From NCBI RefSeq assembly GCF_021391495.1, contig NZ_CP090063.1, positions 5,952,001-6,016,000 of the forward strand: a stretch of DNA of 64,000 nt, given 5' to 3'. Positions 62,411 through 64,000 of the stretch are shown here, piece by piece. Numbering within the stretch: position 1 is the first letter of the stretch; each line of letters starts with the position of its first letter. The stretch is from Amycolatopsis acidiphila. GTDB taxonomy: Bacteria; Actinomycetota; Actinomycetes; Mycobacteriales; Pseudonocardiaceae. Under the pieces are notes generated by a model, which was not told where the DNA came from, searched no databases, and worked only from the letters and a program-made list of their open reading frames with translations. The translations under genes and the position numbers were made by a program.

Positions 62411-62507
62411 GAGGAATCAGCCCTTTCGAAAGTTGTTGTGCGTCACACTTCTCAGCGCCAGCGTAGCCGTGACGGGCCTTGATCGGTCAAGCGGCCGGAG
62501 CCTTTGG

Positions 62508-62513
62508 TAGGGT
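62508..62513 (+). promoter_or_regulatory. Likely -10 element of a leaderless leader-peptide transcript
   Basis: TAGGGT (TAnnnT) is followed by 7 bases and then GTG at 62521. This spacing would place transcription start at the first base of the leader peptide codon. Confidence 0.5.
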
Positions 62514-62520
62514 CGCGTCC

Positions 62521-62589
62521 GTGCAGCGGTATTTCTGGTTTAGCGGGCCGGCCCTGGGTGGGCCAGCCGGCGAGATCGCCGCGCGCTGA
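62521..62589 (+). CDS. Aromatic-rich leader peptide ahead of DAHP synthase
   Basis: A 22-codon open frame: GTG CAG CGG then TAT TTC TGG TTT (Tyr-Phe-Trp-Phe), then Ser-Gly-Pro and small residues to a stop at 62587-62589. Four consecutive aromatic codons 80 bp upstream of the first enzyme of aromatic biosynthesis are unlikely by chance. It is followed by a hairpin at 62594-62629. A weak GGTAGGG lies at 62506-62512, but leaderless initiation fits better. Too short for function as a protein; a stalling peptide for attenuation is the inferred role. Confidence 0.68.
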   Translation: MQRYFWFSGPALGGPAGEIAAR

Positions 62590-62593
62590 ACTT

Positions 62594-62629
62594 CCACCCT
62601 CGAGCCGGAACCAAGACCGGCTCGGGTGG
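62594..62629 (+). terminator. Attenuator hairpin between leader peptide and DAHP synthase
   Basis: Left arm 62594-62608 (CCACCC-TC-GAGCCGG) pairs with right arm 62617-62629 (CCGGCTCGGGTGG) through 13 pairs with a 2-base bulge; loop 8 bases. An alternative pairing of 62567-62574 (CCGGCGAG) with 62599-62608 would break the left arm, the usual antiterminator logic. There is no U-run. Confidence 0.62.
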
Positions 62630-62668
62630 CAGCACGACGGGCCGGTCGGACAAGGACCTGAACCCCTC

Positions 62669-63754
62669 ATGCAGATCGCCGCAGGCCCCGCGCAGCCACT
62701 GGAGTCCCTGGACAACCAGCGCACCGTGGGCATCAGTCCGCTGCTCTCCCCCGCCCTGCTCCGCCAGGAGCATCCGATGGACGCCGCCGTCGCCAAGACC
62801 GTCGCGGACGGGCGTGCCGCGGGCGTCGACATCCTCGACGGCACCGACGACCGGTTGCTCGTCGTCGTCGGCCCGTGCTCGGTGCACGACCCGGAGGCGG
62901 CCGTCGACTACGCGATCCGGCTCGCCGAGAAGGCCGACGCGTTGCGTGACCGGCTGCACGTGGTCATGCGCGTGTACTTCGAGAAACCACGCACGACGCT
63001 GGGCTGGAAGGGGCTCATCAACGACCCCGCGCTGGACGGTTCGTACGCCGTCAACCAGGGCCTGCGGATGGCGCGCAAGCTGCTGCTGGACATCTCCGCC
63101 CTCGGACTGCCCGTGGGATGCGAGTTCCTGGACCCGATCACGCCGCAGTTCATCGCGGACACGGTCAGCTGGGGCTCGATCGGCGCGCGGACCGCGGCGA
63201 GCCAGGTACACCGGCAGCTGTGCAGCGCGCTGTCCATGCCGGTCGGGATCAAGAACTCGACCGAGGGCGACGTGCAGGTGGCCGTCGACGCGACCCGGGC
63301 CGCGGCGGCGAGCCACGTGTTCCCGGGCATCAACGCGGACGGGCTGGCCGCGTTGATCACCACGGCGGGCAACCCGGACTGCCACGTGATCCTGCGTGGC
63401 CACACGGGCGGGCCGAACTACGACGAGGAGACGGTGCGCGACACCCTCGCGCGGCTGCGCACGAGCGGGCTGCCCGAGCGCGTGATCATCGACGCCTCGC
63501 ACGGCAACAGCGGCAAGGACCACGTGCGCCAGGGGGTCGTGGTCGAGGAGCTGGCGGACCGCATCGGCCGCGGGGAGCGGGGCATCGTCGGGGTGATGCT
63601 GGAGAGCTTCCTCGAGGCCGGGCGGCAGGAGCTGGTGCTGGGCCGGGCCGCGGAGCTGACCTACGGCCGGTCGATCACCGACGCGTGCCTGGACTGGCCG
63701 ACGACGGCGGGACTGCTGGACCGGCTGGCGCAGGCGGTGGGCCGCCGGGGCTGA
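62669..63754 (+). CDS. aroF: 3-deoxy-7-phosphoheptulonate synthase, class I
   Basis: 361-residue DAHP synthase of the AroFGH type, condensing PEP and erythrose 4-phosphate, the first step to aromatic amino acids. VVVGPCSVHDPEAAVDYA (metal Cys), MRVYFEKPRTTLGWKG, GIKNSTEGDVQVAVDA and IIDASHGNSGKDHVRQ (His) are all present. The start ATG 62669 follows the attenuator. The N-terminal ~40 residues resemble the region used for feedback sensing; which amino acid inhibits is unclear. Confidence 0.92.
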   Translation: MQIAAGPAQPLESLDNQRTVGISPLLSPALLRQEHPMDAAVAKTVADGRAAGVDILDGTDDRLLVVVGPCSVHDPEAAVDYAIRLAEKADALRDRLHVVMRVYFEKPRTTLGWKGLINDPALDGSYAVNQGLRMARKLLLDISALGLPVGCEFLDPITPQFIADTVSWGSIGARTAASQVHRQLCSALSMPVGIKNSTEGDVQVAVDATRAAAASHVFPGINADGLAALITTAGNPDCHVILRGHTGGPNYDEETVRDTLARLRTSGLPERVIIDASHGNSGKDHVRQGVVVEELADRIGRGERGIVGVMLESFLEAGRQELVLGRAAELTYGRSITDACLDWPTTAGLLDRLAQAVGRRG

Positions 63755-63759
63755 CTGCC

Positions 63760-63802
63760 GGGGCGCCTGCCCGCCGCGCCGGCGGTGGTGGGCAGGCGCC
63801 CC
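63760..63802. terminator. Bidirectional terminator between aroF and exoribonuclease gene
   Basis: GGGGCGCCTGCCC (63760-63772) and GGGCAGGCGCCCC (63790-63802) form a perfect 13-bp stem with a 17-base loop, 5 bp past the aroF stop and 12 bp before the convergent stop at 63815. Confidence 0.85.
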
Positions 63803-63814
63803 GGCGGGGCGGAC

Positions 63815-64000
63815 TCACCGCCGGGCGCGGAGGGACTCGATCACGCGCCAGCGCTCCAGGTTGTGCCGGGCGTCGGCGAGGGCGTCGTGGGCGTCGGTGG
63901 GCGGGGCGGGCAGCTTGGGCTTGCCGACGTCCTCCCACCGCTGCCGCAGGTCACGCGTGAACCGCGGCAGCTGCCTCGGCAGCGCGGGCATCGGACCCCA
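63815..64000 (-). CDS. 3'-5' exoribonuclease, C-terminal part
   Basis: Only the last 61 codons are present, entering from the right edge. Visible: RQLPRFTRDLRQRWEDVGKP, KLPAPPTDAHDALADARHNL and ERWRVIESLRARR before the stop. DAHDALADARHN is the DEDDh-type active-site end of RNase AS (Rv2179c-like), which degrades polyA. In M. tuberculosis that gene also adjoins a DAHP synthase gene, though of type II. Confidence 0.8.
   Translation of the reverse strand, partial: WGPMPALPRQLPRFTRDLRQRWEDVGKPKLPAPPTDAHDALADARHNLERWRVIESLRARR

Overview
The window is high-GC DNA with tightly packed, overlapping genes, frequent GTG/TTG starts and some apparently leaderless genes. It carries a conservon (cvnABCD), DUF397/DUF5753 regulators, F420-type luciferase-like oxidoreductases and a PPi-type phosphofructokinase. 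I infer an actinobacterium of the Pseudonocardiales (Amycolatopsis-like). That placement rests on gene content only; no rRNA is present.

Positions 1-22,000 are a steroid/cholesterol catabolism island controlled by KstR. It has hsaA (partial), an Rv1817-like FAD dehydrogenase, and the run kstD-kshA-small Cys protein-kshB-MaoC hydratase that attacks the ring system. On the opposite strand chsE1-chsE2-chsH1-chsH2-ltp2 removes the last side-chain carbons. Also here are a WS/DGAT acyltransferase, an HSL-type hydrolase, fadE34, and kstR itself (21398-22024). Six KstR-type operators (TnnAACnnGTTnnA) sit just upstream of the relevant start codons. A SNF2 helicase and its SWIM partner follow fadE34 with no gap.

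Positions 22,100-30,000 hold a beta-lactamase-fold lipoprotein-like protein, three F420/LLM-family oxidoreductases (two of them tandem paralogues), a methyltransferase, a possible small inverted-repeat element and the isobutyryl-CoA mutase fusion icmF. Positions 30,100-36,900 hold the conservon, whose CvnA sensor has a duplicated C-terminal module, then a DUF485/acetate-type symporter pair. Positions 38,500-40,800 encode a polyamine module: ornithine decarboxylase plus a fused AdoMet decarboxylase-aminopropyltransferase.

Positions 40,800-54,800 contain envelope proteins (DUF3817, transglycosylase), an alpha-methylacyl-CoA racemase/acyl-CoA dehydrogenase pair with a TetR regulator, a membrane protein with a 45-bp tandem repeat, gabD2, a large LuxR ATPase regulator, and a DUF397/HTH set. 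Positions 54,800-64,000 carry central metabolism (tesB, pyk, PPi-type pfk, DAHP synthase), an epoxide-hydrolase-like gene broken by two frameshifts, a chitinase with paired DasR-like operators, an HxlR regulator, a truncated haemoglobin and a partial exoribonuclease.

The signals I would look at first are: a 22-codon leader peptide containing Tyr-Phe-Trp-Phe followed by a strong hairpin ahead of DAHP synthase; the five-cysteine mini-protein embedded between kshA and kshB; the AdoMetDC-spermidine synthase fusion with a degenerate AdoMet loop; and the duplicated CvnA tail. No tRNA, rRNA, CRISPR array, complete insertion sequence or prophage was seen.
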